NCBI GenBank assembly: GCA_945870035.1
Contig: CAMBQQ010000002.1
Span: forward strand, 19,797-83,796
DNA from: Rhizobium sp. Q54
GTDB taxonomy: Bacteria > Pseudomonadota > Alphaproteobacteria > Rhizobiales > Xanthobacteraceae
DNA: 64,000 nucleotides
Direction of reading: 5' to 3'
Made by a program: the position numbers and the translations under genes. Below the pieces are notes generated by a model that saw nothing but the letters and a program-made list of their open reading frames with translations, was not told where the DNA came from and made no database searches. Numbering within the stretch: the stretch's first letter is position 1; each line of letters starts with the position of its first letter. Shown piece after piece: positions 16,802 through 26,400 of this stretch.

Positions 16802-17520
16802 TTTTCGCAGCAGTTTTCCGGCTTCATAGCGCCGAACGCCTCAATGGCATGCCGGCGCACGCCACTGGTCGGCTCAGCAGGCTGGCGCACGCGGTCATCG
16901 ATGCTAACCAACGCATCCCGCTCGGTCGCCGACGCGATGGTCGGACCGAGATCGCGCAACAGACCGTCGTCAACACCGTAAATCCAGCCATGCAGTTGAA
17001 GCTTGTGGCCGCGATTCCAGGCGTTCTCGACGGTTGGAATCGATGCAACGCGGCGCACCTGCATTTCAATGTTGAGTTCGCACATGCGGTTGACGCGTGC
17101 TTGGACATCGGCGATCGCGTCGAACAACGGGCGGTGCTTTCGATAAAGCATGACGATCGGCTGCAGCCAGTGGTCGACCAAGGCAGAACGATCCTCCCCC
17201 AGGGCGCGCTGAATACCGCCGCAACCATAGTGGCCGCACACAATGAGGTGTTCGATCTTAAGAATATCTATCGCGTACTCCATCACAGCGAGCAGATTCA
17301 TATCGCTCGTGTGCACGACGTTGGCGATATTGCGCTGAACGAAGACCTCGCCGGGATCGAGGCCGAGGACGTCATTGGCGGTAACGCGGCTATCCGAGCA
17401 CCCGATCCACATTAATCGGGGCAACTGCTGTCCGGCCATGCGTGAAAAGAAATTCGGATCATCGCGAGTCTTGGCTTGAACCCAAGCGACGTTGCGGTCG
17501 AACAGATGATCGAGGCTCAT
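16792..17520 (-). CDS. Beta-class carbonic anhydrase
   Basis: Zinc enzyme of 242 residues interconverting CO2 and bicarbonate. Zn ligands and catalytic pair are visible: C-S-D-S-R near residue 41 and H-Y-G-C-G-G near 97, plus the family motif L-H-G-W-I-Y-G-V-D-D-G near 177. It is 17 bases after the DUF2478 gene and in the same direction as the nitrate reductase operon, so it is probably its last gene. The C-terminus, after residue 215, is a variable extension. Confidence 0.92.
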   Translation of the reverse strand: MSLDHLFDRNVAWVQAKTRDDPNFFSRMAGQQLPRLMWIGCSDSRVTANDVLGLDPGEVFVQRNIANVVHTSDMNLLAVMEYAIDILKIEHLIVCGHYGCGGIQRALGEDRSALVDHWLQPIVMLYRKHRPLFDAIADVQARVNRMCELNIEMQVRRVASIPTVENAWNRGHKLQLHGWIYGVDDGLLRDLGPTIASATERDALVSIDDRVRQPAEPTSGVRRHAIEAFGAMKPENCCENHA

Positions 17521-17537
17521 GATCGGTCCAATTCGAT

Positions 17538-18116
17538 CTAATGATTCGCCAGCCTATTTGTCGTCGTGCCGCTTACCTGCCTTTGATACCCGGGCAGAAG
17601 ACCGCGCGCGAGAAGCCAACGCTGAAGCTGCGCTGAATCGACAGAGCATTCCTCCGCCATATCGCCGACAAAGGCGCGCCATTGATCGAGATTGCGGAAC
17701 GGAACGCCGACGACGATTGGCACCTCCAGTTCGACAGCCTTGGCAAGTGCATCCCGCAAACCCTCGCCTTCTGCCTCGACCTTTCCGAACTTGTTCACCA
17801 CCAGGATATCGGGCTTCTCTTCGAGCGCGGCGAGCAACAGACCAGCAGCTTCGGTCAGCTTGCTCCGATCCAGACGGCAACCGCGAGCTTCCTTGCCGCG
17901 ATCTTCCGACACCTGCAATACCGTTCCGGAAAACAACTCCTCGACCGCCATGTCACATTTACCAGGATCGCGTTCGAAGGAATTAAACTGAACAAGTCCC
18001 GCAACACTCAATCCTGCGGTGCGCAGCGCATAACCCCACGCAGCGAGAAGCTTGTCGGCGGCAAGCCCGTCGGTATAGACGACGGCCAGGATGCTCAAAG
18101 ACGGCTGTGCAGGCAT
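17538..18116 (-). CDS. DUF2478 family P-loop-like protein
   Basis: 192-residue cytoplasmic protein. Beginning L-S-I-L-A-V-V-Y-T-D-G replaces a classical Walker A, and P-D-I-L-V-V-N-K-F-G-K-V-E-A-E-G near residue 105 is the conserved family centre. DUF2478 proteins are commonly found near molybdenum-enzyme and denitrification genes and are distantly like NTPases. The exact role is unknown. It lies 15 bases after nnrS, consistent with a single transcript. A link to molybdenum cofactor supply for NarG is inference. Confidence 0.75.
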   Translation of the reverse strand: MPAQPSLSILAVVYTDGLAADKLLAAWGYALRTAGLSVAGLVQFNSFERDPGKCDMAVEELFSGTVLQVSEDRGKEARGCRLDRSKLTEAAGLLLAALEEKPDILVVNKFGKVEAEGEGLRDALAKAVELEVPIVVGVPFRNLDQWRAFVGDMAEECSVDSAQLQRWLLARGLLPGYQRQVSGTTTNRLANH

Positions 18117-18131
18117 TGCGAGCTCCTTGCG

Positions 18132-19328
18132 TTATGTTGAACGGGCCACGGCGGTGCGCCGCTTGCCCAGCAGCAAAGGACCGAAGGATAGCGCGAAGCC
18201 GAAAAACGCGGCGCACCAAGCCAACACGGTGAGCTGGAGCAAAGGGCCACTTGCATCTGGAACCAGTGCGGCGCCGATCCGCGCCAGTGCGGCGACTATG
18301 ACTGCCGCGTATATCGCTTGCGTGAAAGACGACGCCACCAGTGCATTTCCGGTGTGGCCGAGACTGGCGCGCGTCATCACCGCCAGTGTCATCGTGCCGG
18401 CGGCACCCACGGTCCAGGCATGAATGCCGGCGCTTGGCGCGACAAGATCGAGCGCGCCAGCGCTTGATAGCAGGAACCCGAGCGGCACGAAGGCGTAACC
18501 GACATGCAGGACAAGGACCAGGCGGTCGCGCAAGGTGCGGTCGCCGGCCCAGCGCGCCAGCCGCAACATTTGCGCTAATCCGGCGGCGCATAGCGCCGCA
18601 GCGGTGTCAGGCCCCACGGGCCGGATCAGCCATAGCGCCAGCACGGCGGCGCTGAACGCGATGACGCTCAGGTCGATACCGCCCATGGGCACCGGCAGCC
18701 GGCCCGGATTTTCGCGCACCAGCCAGTTGCGGGTGAAGCTCGGCACGATGCGGCCGCCGATAACCGAGATCAGCAACACCAAGGCAGCGATGCCGATGCG
18801 GACGCCGTACTCGGCGCTGCCGTGGAAATGGGATTCGAGATGAAAAGCGATGTTGCCGACAAGCAGCAGGCTCACCAGGCCGACGACTTTCAGGTTCCCC
18901 CAGTTCTTGCCGGCCAGAATCTCACGCGTGATCGCCGCGATCAGCAAGGCCAGAAATCCGACGTCGATAAGCGCGGCGGCGAGCCAGCCGATCTCGACAG
19001 ATAAGGTGACCGCAATGCGGCCTGCCAGCCACACCAGAACCAGCGTCAAAAGCGGCAAGCCCTGAATCGGCAGGCGTCCGGTCCAGTTGGGAATGGCCGT
19101 CAACAGAAATCCGGTTACCACCGCCGGCAGATAGCCGTACAGCATTTCATGCACATGCCAGTCGATCGGGCCGAAAGCAGTGCGCAGTTGCAGCTCGCCG
19201 TGAAAGACCGGTAGCCAGGCCAGCACCGCGAGCCCGGCGTAAACCGCGCCGAGCAGAAAGAACGGCCGGAAGCCGTAAGACAGCAGGACCGGACCTGCAT
19301 AGGTCTTCAATCGAGGGACAGCGTTCAT
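18132..19328 (-). CDS. nnrS: NnrS family heme-copper membrane protein
   Basis: Polytopic inner-membrane protein of 398 residues with about twelve helices. Family motifs: Y-G-F-R-P-F-F-L-L-G near residue 16, W-H-V-H-E-M-L-Y-G-Y near 56, and M-T-R-A-S-L-G-H-T-G near 330. NnrS is linked to tolerance of nitric oxide and nitrosative stress. The frame is open 20 codons further upstream, but the ATG at 19328 has GGAACGGAAA before it and avoids overlap with the preceding gene. Part of the nar operon. Confidence 0.88.
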   Translation of the reverse strand: MNAVPRLKTYAGPVLLSYGFRPFFLLGAVYAGLAVLAWLPVFHGELQLRTAFGPIDWHVHEMLYGYLPAVVTGFLLTAIPNWTGRLPIQGLPLLTLVLVWLAGRIAVTLSVEIGWLAAALIDVGFLALLIAAITREILAGKNWGNLKVVGLVSLLLVGNIAFHLESHFHGSAEYGVRIGIAALVLLISVIGGRIVPSFTRNWLVRENPGRLPVPMGGIDLSVIAFSAAVLALWLIRPVGPDTAAALCAAGLAQMLRLARWAGDRTLRDRLVLVLHVGYAFVPLGFLLSSAGALDLVAPSAGIHAWTVGAAGTMTLAVMTRASLGHTGNALVASSFTQAIYAAVIVAALARIGAALVPDASGPLLQLTVLAWCAAFFGFALSFGPLLLGKRRTAVARST

Positions 19329-19359
19329 GATTTCCGTTCCGCTTCCCTGCCCTGTTGTA

Positions 19360-19635
19360 CTAGCCGTTGAGCGCGTGCTCGAAAGCACGCTTCAGACACA
19401 CCGCGCCGGGATCCGGCGCGCGGTTGAGCAGGCCCATCAAGGTGATCCATTCCTCGTCGGTAGCTTCCGAGGCGTATCGCCGTACCGTACCGGCAACATA
19501 GGCCGGCAGGTCCAGACCGTCAGCTTTGGCCTGCTCGCGCATCGCCGCCAACATGGACAAGTCGTTGACGCGCAGAATCGTCTCGGTCGCCGCGGTCTCG
19601 TCACTCAGTTCGGCCAACAGGTCGCCCAGCAGCAT
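19360..19635 (-). CDS. Small conserved-type protein of the nar operon, function unknown
   Basis: 91 residues, soluble, acidic N-terminus (L-L-A-E-L-S-D-E-T-A-A-T-E-T-I-L). No transmembrane segment or metal motif. AAGGA lies eight bases before the ATG. It sits between the parvulin-type isomerase (12 bases) and nnrS (31 bases), so it is almost certainly co-transcribed. I do not recognise a named family. Confidence 0.7.
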   Translation of the reverse strand: MLLGDLLAELSDETAATETILRVNDLSMLAAMREQAKADGLDLPAYVAGTVRRYASEATDEEWITLMGLLNRAPDPGAVCLKRAFEHALNG

Positions 19636-19647
19636 GATGTCGATCCT

Positions 19648-20478
19648 TCAATGCACCCGATGCGCGTCGGCGCCGGCAAGCTCGACGCCCTCGATCTTAG
19701 CAGCCGAGATCAGCCGCGCGATGTATTGTGCATCGGCGCGCCGCCGCACGCTCTCGTTCAGGTAGTCGGCGATACGCGAGGCAACAGCCTCGAAAGGCAG
19801 CAGCTTGCCATCATGCTTGCGGTCGAGCCGTATGATGTGGAAGCCGTAACGCGTCGCCACCGGCGCGGCGCACAACTCGCCAGGCGCGAGTGCGACCAAC
19901 GCCCGCTCGAATTCCGGCGTGGTCTGCCCGGTCGTGATTTGCCCAAGATTGCCGCCCTGCGCGGCCGACGAACAGCCCGAATAAGCGCCGGCCAAAGTCG
20001 CGAAGGATTCCGGCCGCTCGACCAACGTCGCGAGAACGCCTTCGGCTTCGGCCCGCGCCGCCGCATAGGCATCCTTGTCGGCGGGCAGAGCCGCGAACAG
20101 GATGTGCGCCGCCTCGTAGATATCGGGGGAACGAAACTGAGCATGGTGCCGCTCATAATAACGCCGGCAGGTTTCATCGTCTGCCTGCGGGACCACCACC
20201 TCGCGGTCGATCAGCCCGCGCATGATCGCTTCCTCGTCGGTCTCGCGGCGGCCGTCCTCGGTGAGCGGCTCCGGCGCGATGTCAAGGCGGCGGGCTTCCT
20301 GCATCAGCAGTTCGCGGATGACGAGCGCCCGCGCGGCCTGTTGCCAGGCTGCGATCGGCTTGCCGGCCGGATGATGCTGCATCTCGCGCACGATCTCGTC
20401 GCGCGCGATGGCGACCCCGTTGACCGTGACATTGACGGGTCGCCCCGAGGGAAGTTGTGCATGGACTGAGCAGCTCAT
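19648..20478 (-). CDS. Parvulin-type peptidyl-prolyl isomerase of the nar operon
   Basis: 276 residues. An N-terminal helical region is followed by a rotamase domain from about residue 125: E-A-A-H-I-L-F-A, then F-A-T-L-A-G-A-Y-S-G-C-S-S-A-A-Q-G-G-N-L-G and G-F-H-I-I-R-L. These fit the PpiC/SurA/NifM group. No clear signal peptide, so it may act in the cytoplasm, for example on nitrate reductase maturation, as NifM does for nitrogenase Fe protein. The start overlaps narI by four bases. Confidence 0.85.
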   Translation of the reverse strand: MSCSVHAQLPSGRPVNVTVNGVAIARDEIVREMQHHPAGKPIAAWQQAARALVIRELLMQEARRLDIAPEPLTEDGRRETDEEAIMRGLIDREVVVPQADDETCRRYYERHHAQFRSPDIYEAAHILFAALPADKDAYAAARAEAEGVLATLVERPESFATLAGAYSGCSSAAQGGNLGQITTGQTTPEFERALVALAPGELCAAPVATRYGFHIIRLDRKHDGKLLPFEAVASRIADYLNESVRRRADAQYIARLISAAKIEGVELAGADAHRVH

Positions 20479-21233
20479 CGGGGATACTCCGCAGGAACGG
20501 TGCGTGCCGGACCACGGCTCTGGCTGGATGCCGCGGGAGGACCCCGGCGGCCCTGGCTGCGAACGATCTGATAGCCACGGCGGCCGAGATACCAGACCGG
20601 CGCGCTCCAGACGTGAACAAGGCGCGTGAACGGGAACACCAGAAAGATCGTCATGCCGAGGAACAGATGCGCCTTGAAGATCGGGTGGACATCGGCGATC
20701 AGCGCCGAGACGCCCGGCTGCAAGGTGAGGATGCCCTGCGCCCAGGTCATGAACTTCACCATCTCATGGCCGTCGAGGTGATTGAGCGAGACGAAGATGG
20801 TGCCGAGCCCGAGGACCAGCTGGGCATAGAGCAACAGCAGGATGGCGATGTCGCCGAACGACGAGGTGGTGCGGATACGCGCATCGAACAGGCGGCGATG
20901 CACCAGAAGCGTGATGCCGACGAAACACATGACGCCGGCAACGCCGCCGGCGACGATCGCCAGCCATTGCTTGAACGTATGCGAAATGCCGAGCGTATCG
21001 AATACAACAATCGGCGTCAGCAGGCCGACGAAGTGGCCGAGGAAAATGACCAATATGCCGACATGGAACAGGTTCGAGCCCCAGCTGAGTTGCCTGCGGC
21101 GCAGAAGCTGGCTCGATCCGCTGCGCCAGGTGTACTGCTCGCGGTCGAAACGCACCCAGCTTCCGAGCAGGAAGACGGTGAGGCAGAGGTAGGGATACCA
21201 GCCGAACACGATGTAGGTGATGAGATCGCGCAT
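20475..21233 (-). CDS. narI: Respiratory nitrate reductase gamma subunit (cytochrome b)
   Basis: Inner-membrane diheme cytochrome b of 252 residues that takes electrons from quinol to NarH. Five hydrophobic segments are visible, with heme-ligand His candidates in F-H-V-G-I-L-V-I-F-L-G-H-F-V-G near residue 55 and in the C-terminal half. The frame extends upstream to 21311, but the ATG at 21233 (M-R-D-L-I-T-Y-I) matches the family start. A C-terminal arginine-rich tail after residue 220 is longer than in E. coli. Confidence 0.93.
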   Translation of the reverse strand: MRDLITYIVFGWYPYLCLTVFLLGSWVRFDREQYTWRSGSSQLLRRRQLSWGSNLFHVGILVIFLGHFVGLLTPIVVFDTLGISHTFKQWLAIVAGGVAGVMCFVGITLLVHRRLFDARIRTTSSFGDIAILLLLYAQLVLGLGTIFVSLNHLDGHEMVKFMTWAQGILTLQPGVSALIADVHPIFKAHLFLGMTIFLVFPFTRLVHVWSAPVWYLGRRGYQIVRSQGRRGPPAASSQSRGPARTVPAEYPR

Positions 21234-21243
21234 GATGATGTCC

Positions 21244-21963
21244 TCAGGAACGCGGCGGGGTGGGACGGGACGCCGGCAGGCCGGGCGCGGGTCGTAACGC
21301 GCCACGGACATGGGCCATCAGCCCGTCTTTGCAGCTATCGGCAGCGCCCGGACCGAACTGAACCGCCTCGTCTTCCCACGCGGCGTCGAGAGCCGCGAGA
21401 TCGAGCGGATCGGGATCGGGCAGCGCCAGCAATGCGGAGACCTCTTCGCCTGTCGGCTTGACCGACGACAGCGCGACCAGCGCCCGCAGCACCGCCTCGT
21501 AAGGCGATTGCCGCTTGCGCAGCCGCTCAGCGAGCGCGCCGAGAATATGCGCCGGCTGACCTAGCAGATCACAGGCTTCCGCCTGCGGCAGCGTGGCGAG
21601 GAATTCCAGGAACAGTGGCAGATAGTCCGGCAACTCGTTCTTGACCGCGGCGAGGCCCTTGTCCTCGTACATCCCCAAGAGATCGACCATCGCCTGGCCG
21701 CGGTCGCGGCTTTCGCCATGGACATGCTCGAACAGATGCAGCGACAGCGAACGCGTGCGGTCGAACAGCAAGACGTAGCGTTCCTGCAGATCGTAGATGT
21801 CGCCTTCGGCGATGTCGGTGAGCAGGACGTTGAGCTGGCGGCGAATCGCCGCCGGCACCAGCGCCTCTGTCTCAATGACAGTACGCAGGTCGCCGATGGC
21901 CTGTTGCAGTTCGACGGAGGGATAACTCAGCAGCGCCGAGAGAACCTTGAAGGTCCTGGCCAT
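21244..21963 (-). CDS. narJ: Nitrate reductase molybdenum cofactor assembly chaperone
   Basis: Cytoplasmic chaperone of 239 residues needed to insert cofactors into NarG before membrane attachment. The TorD/NarJ-like helical fold is suggested by L-S-Y-P-S near residue 12, R-Y-V-L-L-F-D-R-T-R-S-L-S-L-H-L-F-E-H-V-H-G-E-S near 62 and D-Y-L-P-L-F-L-E-F near 112; these are the conserved NarJ stretches. Its ATG shares one base with the narH stop. The open frame that runs further upstream is antisense/out-of-frame to narH and is not used. Confidence 0.93.
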   Translation of the reverse strand: MARTFKVLSALLSYPSVELQQAIGDLRTVIETEALVPAAIRRQLNVLLTDIAEGDIYDLQERYVLLFDRTRSLSLHLFEHVHGESRDRGQAMVDLLGMYEDKGLAAVKNELPDYLPLFLEFLATLPQAEACDLLGQPAHILGALAERLRKRQSPYEAVLRALVALSSVKPTGEEVSALLALPDPDPLDLAALDAAWEDEAVQFGPGAADSCKDGLMAHVRGALRPAPGLPASRPTPPRS

Positions 21964-23483
21964 TACACGATCTCCATCGGGTTCTTCGCGCGTTTCGGCG
22001 AACCGAACAGGTTGGTCTCGGTCGCGCCGGTGGCGCAGCCATTGCCGAACGAGAAGCCGCAGGAGCCGCGCAGTTCGAGCGCGTCTTCGGTGGTTTCGCG
22101 ATGCGACGTCGGAATGACGAAGCGATCCTCGTAATTGGCAATCGCCATGTATTTGTACATGTCTTCGATCGCCGCGCCGGTGAGGCCGACACGCTGCGCG
22201 ATCTTCTCGTCGATCAGCCCATCGACGGTCTTCGCCCGCATATAGGCGCGCATGGCAAGCATGCGTTCCAGGCCGAGCGCGACCGGCTCTTCTTTGCCCG
22301 CCGTGAGCATGTTGGCGAGATATTTGAGCGGAATGCGCAAAGACCGCACATCCGGCATCTCGCCGTCGTGGCCGATCTTGCCAGCGGCGGCCGCCGACTG
22401 AATCGGCGACAGCGGCGGCACATACCAGACCATCGGCAGCGTGCGGTATTCCGGATGCAGCGGGAACGCGACCTTCCATTCCATCGCCATTTTGTAGACC
22501 GGCGAGCGGCGCGCGCCCTCCAGCCAATTCTCGGCAATGCCGTCACGCCGCGCCTGTTCGATGATGGCCGGATCGTGCGGGTTAAGGAATACGCCGAGCT
22601 GGGCTTCGTAGAGGTCCTGCTCGTCCGGCGTTGAGGCGGCTTCCTCGATGCGGTCGGCGTCGTAGAGCACGACGCCGAGATAGCGGATACGGCCAACGCA
22701 GGTTTCCGAGCACACCGTCGGCTGGCCGGCTTCAATGCGCGGATAACAGAAGATGCACTTCTCGGATTTGCCGGTCGACCAGTTGTAGTAAATCTTCTTG
22801 TACGGACAGCCGGACACGCACATGCGCCAGCCGCGGCACTTGTCCTGGTCGATCAGGACGATGCCGTCTTCCTCACGCTTGTAGATGGCGCCCGACGGAC
22901 AGGCGGCGACGCAGGTCGGGTTGAGGCAGTGCTCGCACAGCCGCGGCAGATACATCATGAAGGTGTTTTCGAACTGGCCGTACATTTCCTTCTGCACGCC
23001 CTCGAAATTGTAGTCTTTCGAGCGCTTGGCGAATTCGCCGCCGAGGATTTCCTCCCAGTTCGGGCCCCACTCGATCTTTTCCATGCGTTCGCCGGAAATC
23101 AGCGAGCGCGGCCGCGCGGTCGGCATCGCCGTCATTTCCGGCGACTTCTGCAGATGCTCGTAGTCGAAGGTGAAGGGCTCGTAATAGTCGTCGATTTCCG
23201 GCAGGTCGGGATTTGCAAAGATATTGGCGAGTACGCGCCACTTCGAACCGATGCGCGGCTCGATCTTGCCGTTTTTCTTGCGTACCCAGCCGCCGTTCCA
23301 GCGCTTCTGGTTTTCCCAATCCTTCGGATAGCCGATGCCGGGCTTGGTTTCGACGTTGTTGAACCAAGCGTATTCCATGCCCTCGCGGCTGGTCCAGACG
23401 TTCTTGCAGGTAACCGAGCAGGTGTGGCAACCGATGCACTTATCGAGATTGAGCACCATCGCGATTTGAGCGCGGATCTTCAT
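21963..23483 (-). CDS. narH: Respiratory nitrate reductase beta subunit (Fe-S protein)
   Basis: Cytoplasmic-face electron-transfer subunit of 506 residues with four Fe-S clusters. Cys groups: C-I-G-C-H-T-C-S-V-T-C near residue 16, C-E-H-C-L-N-P-T-C-V-A-A-C-P near 184, C-R-G-W-R-M-C-V-S-G-C-P near 217 (Trp in place of one Cys, the mark of the 3Fe-4S cluster), and C-I-F-C-Y-P-R. The ATG at 23483 overlaps the narG stop by four bases. The extra 100 upstream codons are ignored. Confidence 0.96.
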   Translation of the reverse strand: MKIRAQIAMVLNLDKCIGCHTCSVTCKNVWTSREGMEYAWFNNVETKPGIGYPKDWENQKRWNGGWVRKKNGKIEPRIGSKWRVLANIFANPDLPEIDDYYEPFTFDYEHLQKSPEMTAMPTARPRSLISGERMEKIEWGPNWEEILGGEFAKRSKDYNFEGVQKEMYGQFENTFMMYLPRLCEHCLNPTCVAACPSGAIYKREEDGIVLIDQDKCRGWRMCVSGCPYKKIYYNWSTGKSEKCIFCYPRIEAGQPTVCSETCVGRIRYLGVVLYDADRIEEAASTPDEQDLYEAQLGVFLNPHDPAIIEQARRDGIAENWLEGARRSPVYKMAMEWKVAFPLHPEYRTLPMVWYVPPLSPIQSAAAAGKIGHDGEMPDVRSLRIPLKYLANMLTAGKEEPVALGLERMLAMRAYMRAKTVDGLIDEKIAQRVGLTGAAIEDMYKYMAIANYEDRFVIPTSHRETTEDALELRGSCGFSFGNGCATGATETNLFGSPKRAKNPMEIV

Positions 23484-26400
23484 TCTGCGGCCTCCAAAGT
23501 GTTCGTAGTGTTGGTCGCGACGGGCAAAGCTTCGGGTTGATCGGGAGTGGGCGTATCGAGCCAGTCGACTTTCGACATCTTGCGCACGATGACGAATTCG
23601 TCGCGGTTCGATCCGACGGTACCGTAGTAGTTGAAGCCGTAGGATTGCTGGGCGTAACCGCCGATCATGTGGGTCGGCTTGAGGATCGCGCGGGTCACCG
23701 AGTTGTGGATGCCACCGCGCTGGCCGGTCTGCTCGGAGCCCGGCACGTTCACGATCTTCTCCTGCGCATGATACATCATGCACATGCCCTGCTTGACCCG
23801 TTGCGAGACGACTGCGCGCGCCACCAAAGCGCCGTTGCTATTGAACGCCTCGATCCAGTCATTGTCGACGATGCCGGCCTGCTTGGCATCGATCTCGCTG
23901 ATCCAGACGCAAGGACCGCCACGCGACAGAGTGAGCATCAGCAGGTTGTCGGTATAGGTCGAGTGGATGCCCCACTTTTGATGCGGCGTGATGAAGTTCA
24001 GCACCACCGCGTCATTGCCGTTCGGCTTGCGGTCGATCACCGGGTTAACCGATTTGGTGTCGATCGGCGGACGATAGACGCAGAAGCCTTCGCCGAAGGC
24101 GCGCATCCACAGATGATCCTGATAAAGCTGCTGACGGCCGGTCAGCGTGCGCCACGGGATCAGCTCGTGGACGTTGGTATAGCCGGCGTTGTAGCAGACC
24201 TTTTCCGACTCAAGGCCGGACCAGATCGGTGAAGAGATAATCTTGCGCGGTTGCGCGACGACGTCGCGGAAGCGGATCTTCTCGTCTTCTTTCGGAATGG
24301 CGAGATGGGTGTGATCTAGGCCGGTGAAGCCGCCGAGCGATGCCCATGCCTTGACCGCGACCTCGCCGTTGGTTTCCGGCGCCAGGCTGAGAATGACCTC
24401 GCAGGCGTCGATGTCGCTGTCGATGCGGGCAAAGCCTTTGGTCGTCCCCTCCTCCAGCACGACACCGTTGAGTTGCTTCAGGAAGTCAACCTCGTGCTCG
24501 GTATTCCACGCCATGCCCTTGCCGCCATTGCCGAGCTTGGCCATCAGCGGTCCGAGCGAGGTGAAGCGCTTGTAAAGACCGGGATAGTCACGCTCGACCA
24601 CCGTCACAGCCGGCATGGTCTTGCCGGGGATCGGATCGATCTCGCCTTTCTTCCAGTCCTTGACGTCGAAGGCCTGCGCGATTTCGCCGGGCGTGTCGTG
24701 CATGATCGGGGTCAGCACCACATCCTTTTCAACACCGAGCACTTCCGGCGCGACTGTGGAGAAAGCCTTGGCAATGCCCTTGTAGATCTCCCAGTCGCTG
24801 CGCGCTTCCCACACCGGATCGACCGCCGCGGTGAGCGGATGGATGAACGGGTGCATGTCCGAGGTGTTGAGATCGTTCTTCTCGTACCAGCTCGCAGTCG
24901 GCAACACGATGTCGGAGTACATACAAGTGGTCGACATACGGAAGTCGAGCGTGACCAGCAGGTCAAGTTTTCCTTCCGGCGCTTTCTCGTGCCAGACAAC
25001 ATCCATCGGCTTTTTCTTGCCGTCTTCGCCGAGATCCTTGCCCATGACGCCATGCTTAGTGCCGAGCAGGTGCTTGAGGAAGTACTCATGACCCTTGCCC
25101 GAGGCGCCGAGCAGGTTGGAGCGCCAGATGAACATGTTGCGCGGCCAGTTGGCCGGGTTGTCCGGATCGTCGCAGGACAGATTGAGCTTGCCCGACTTCA
25201 GGTTGGCGGCGACATAGTCCTTGGCTTCCATGCCGGCGGCGGCGGCGTCTTTCGAGACCTGCAGTGGATTGGTCTGCAATTGCGGCGCTGACGGCAGCCA
25301 ACCCATGCGCTCGGCGCGCACGTTGTAGTCGATCAACGCTCCGTCCCAGGGCCCTGCCGGCGCGGTCGGCGACAGCACTTCCGACACGTCGAGCGTTTCG
25401 TAGCGCCATTGATCGGTGTGCGCGTAGAACGCCGAGGTCGAGTTCATCTGCCGCGGCGGACGGCCCCAGTCGAGGCCGAAGGCGAGCGGTAGCCAGCCCG
25501 ATTGCGGACGCAGCTTTTCCTGGCCGACATAATGCGACCAGCCGCCGCCGGACTGTCCGACGCAACCGCACATCACCAGCATGTTGATGATGCCGCGGTA
25601 GTTCATGTCCATGTGGTACCAGTGGTTCAGACCGGCGCCGACAATCACCATGGACCGGCCCTTGGTCTTCTCGGCATTGAGCGCGAATTCGCGTGCCGTG
25701 GTGATAATCTGGTCACGCGGCACACCGGTGATCTTTTCCGCCCAGGCCGGCGTATAGGGCTGCATGTCGTCGTAACCCTTGGCGAGATGCTCGCCGCCGA
25801 GGCCGCAATCGACGCCGTAATTGGCGACGAACAGGTCGTAGACCGAGGCAACGATCGTTTCGCCTTCAACCAGTTGCAACGTCTTGGTCGGCACGTTGCG
25901 CACCAGCACGCTCGGATGATCGGTGCCCTGGAAGTGATCGTGCTCGCGATTGCCGAAATACGGGAAGCCAACGGCGGCAATACCGTCCTTCACGTCATTG
26001 AGCGACAGGCGAAGTTTCGTCTCTTTTCCGTCGGAAGCCTGCTCCTGGAGATTCCACTTGCCCTTTTCGCCCCAGCGGAAGCCGACCGAGCCCTTTGGCA
26101 CGACGACGGCACCGGTAGTCTCGTCGAACGCGACCGTCTTCCATTCCGGATTATTGGATTCATCACAGCCTTTGACGAAGTCGGAGGCGCGCAGGAAGCG
26201 CTCAGGCACATAATGCTCGCCCTGCTTCACCAGCCGTACCAGCATCGGCATGTCGGTATATTGCCGGGCATAGTCCTGGAAGTACTTGGCCTGCCGGTCG
26301 ATATGGAATTCGCGAAGGATGACGTGGCCCATGGCCATACCGAGCGCGGCATCGGTGCCCTGCTTCGGCGACATCCACAGATCGGCGAATTTCGACGCTT

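Noticed and set aside
22528..23483. Extension of the narJ-frame across narH
   Set aside because: The frame is open through narH on the same strand but out of frame with it; the coupled ATG at 21963 fits NarJ.
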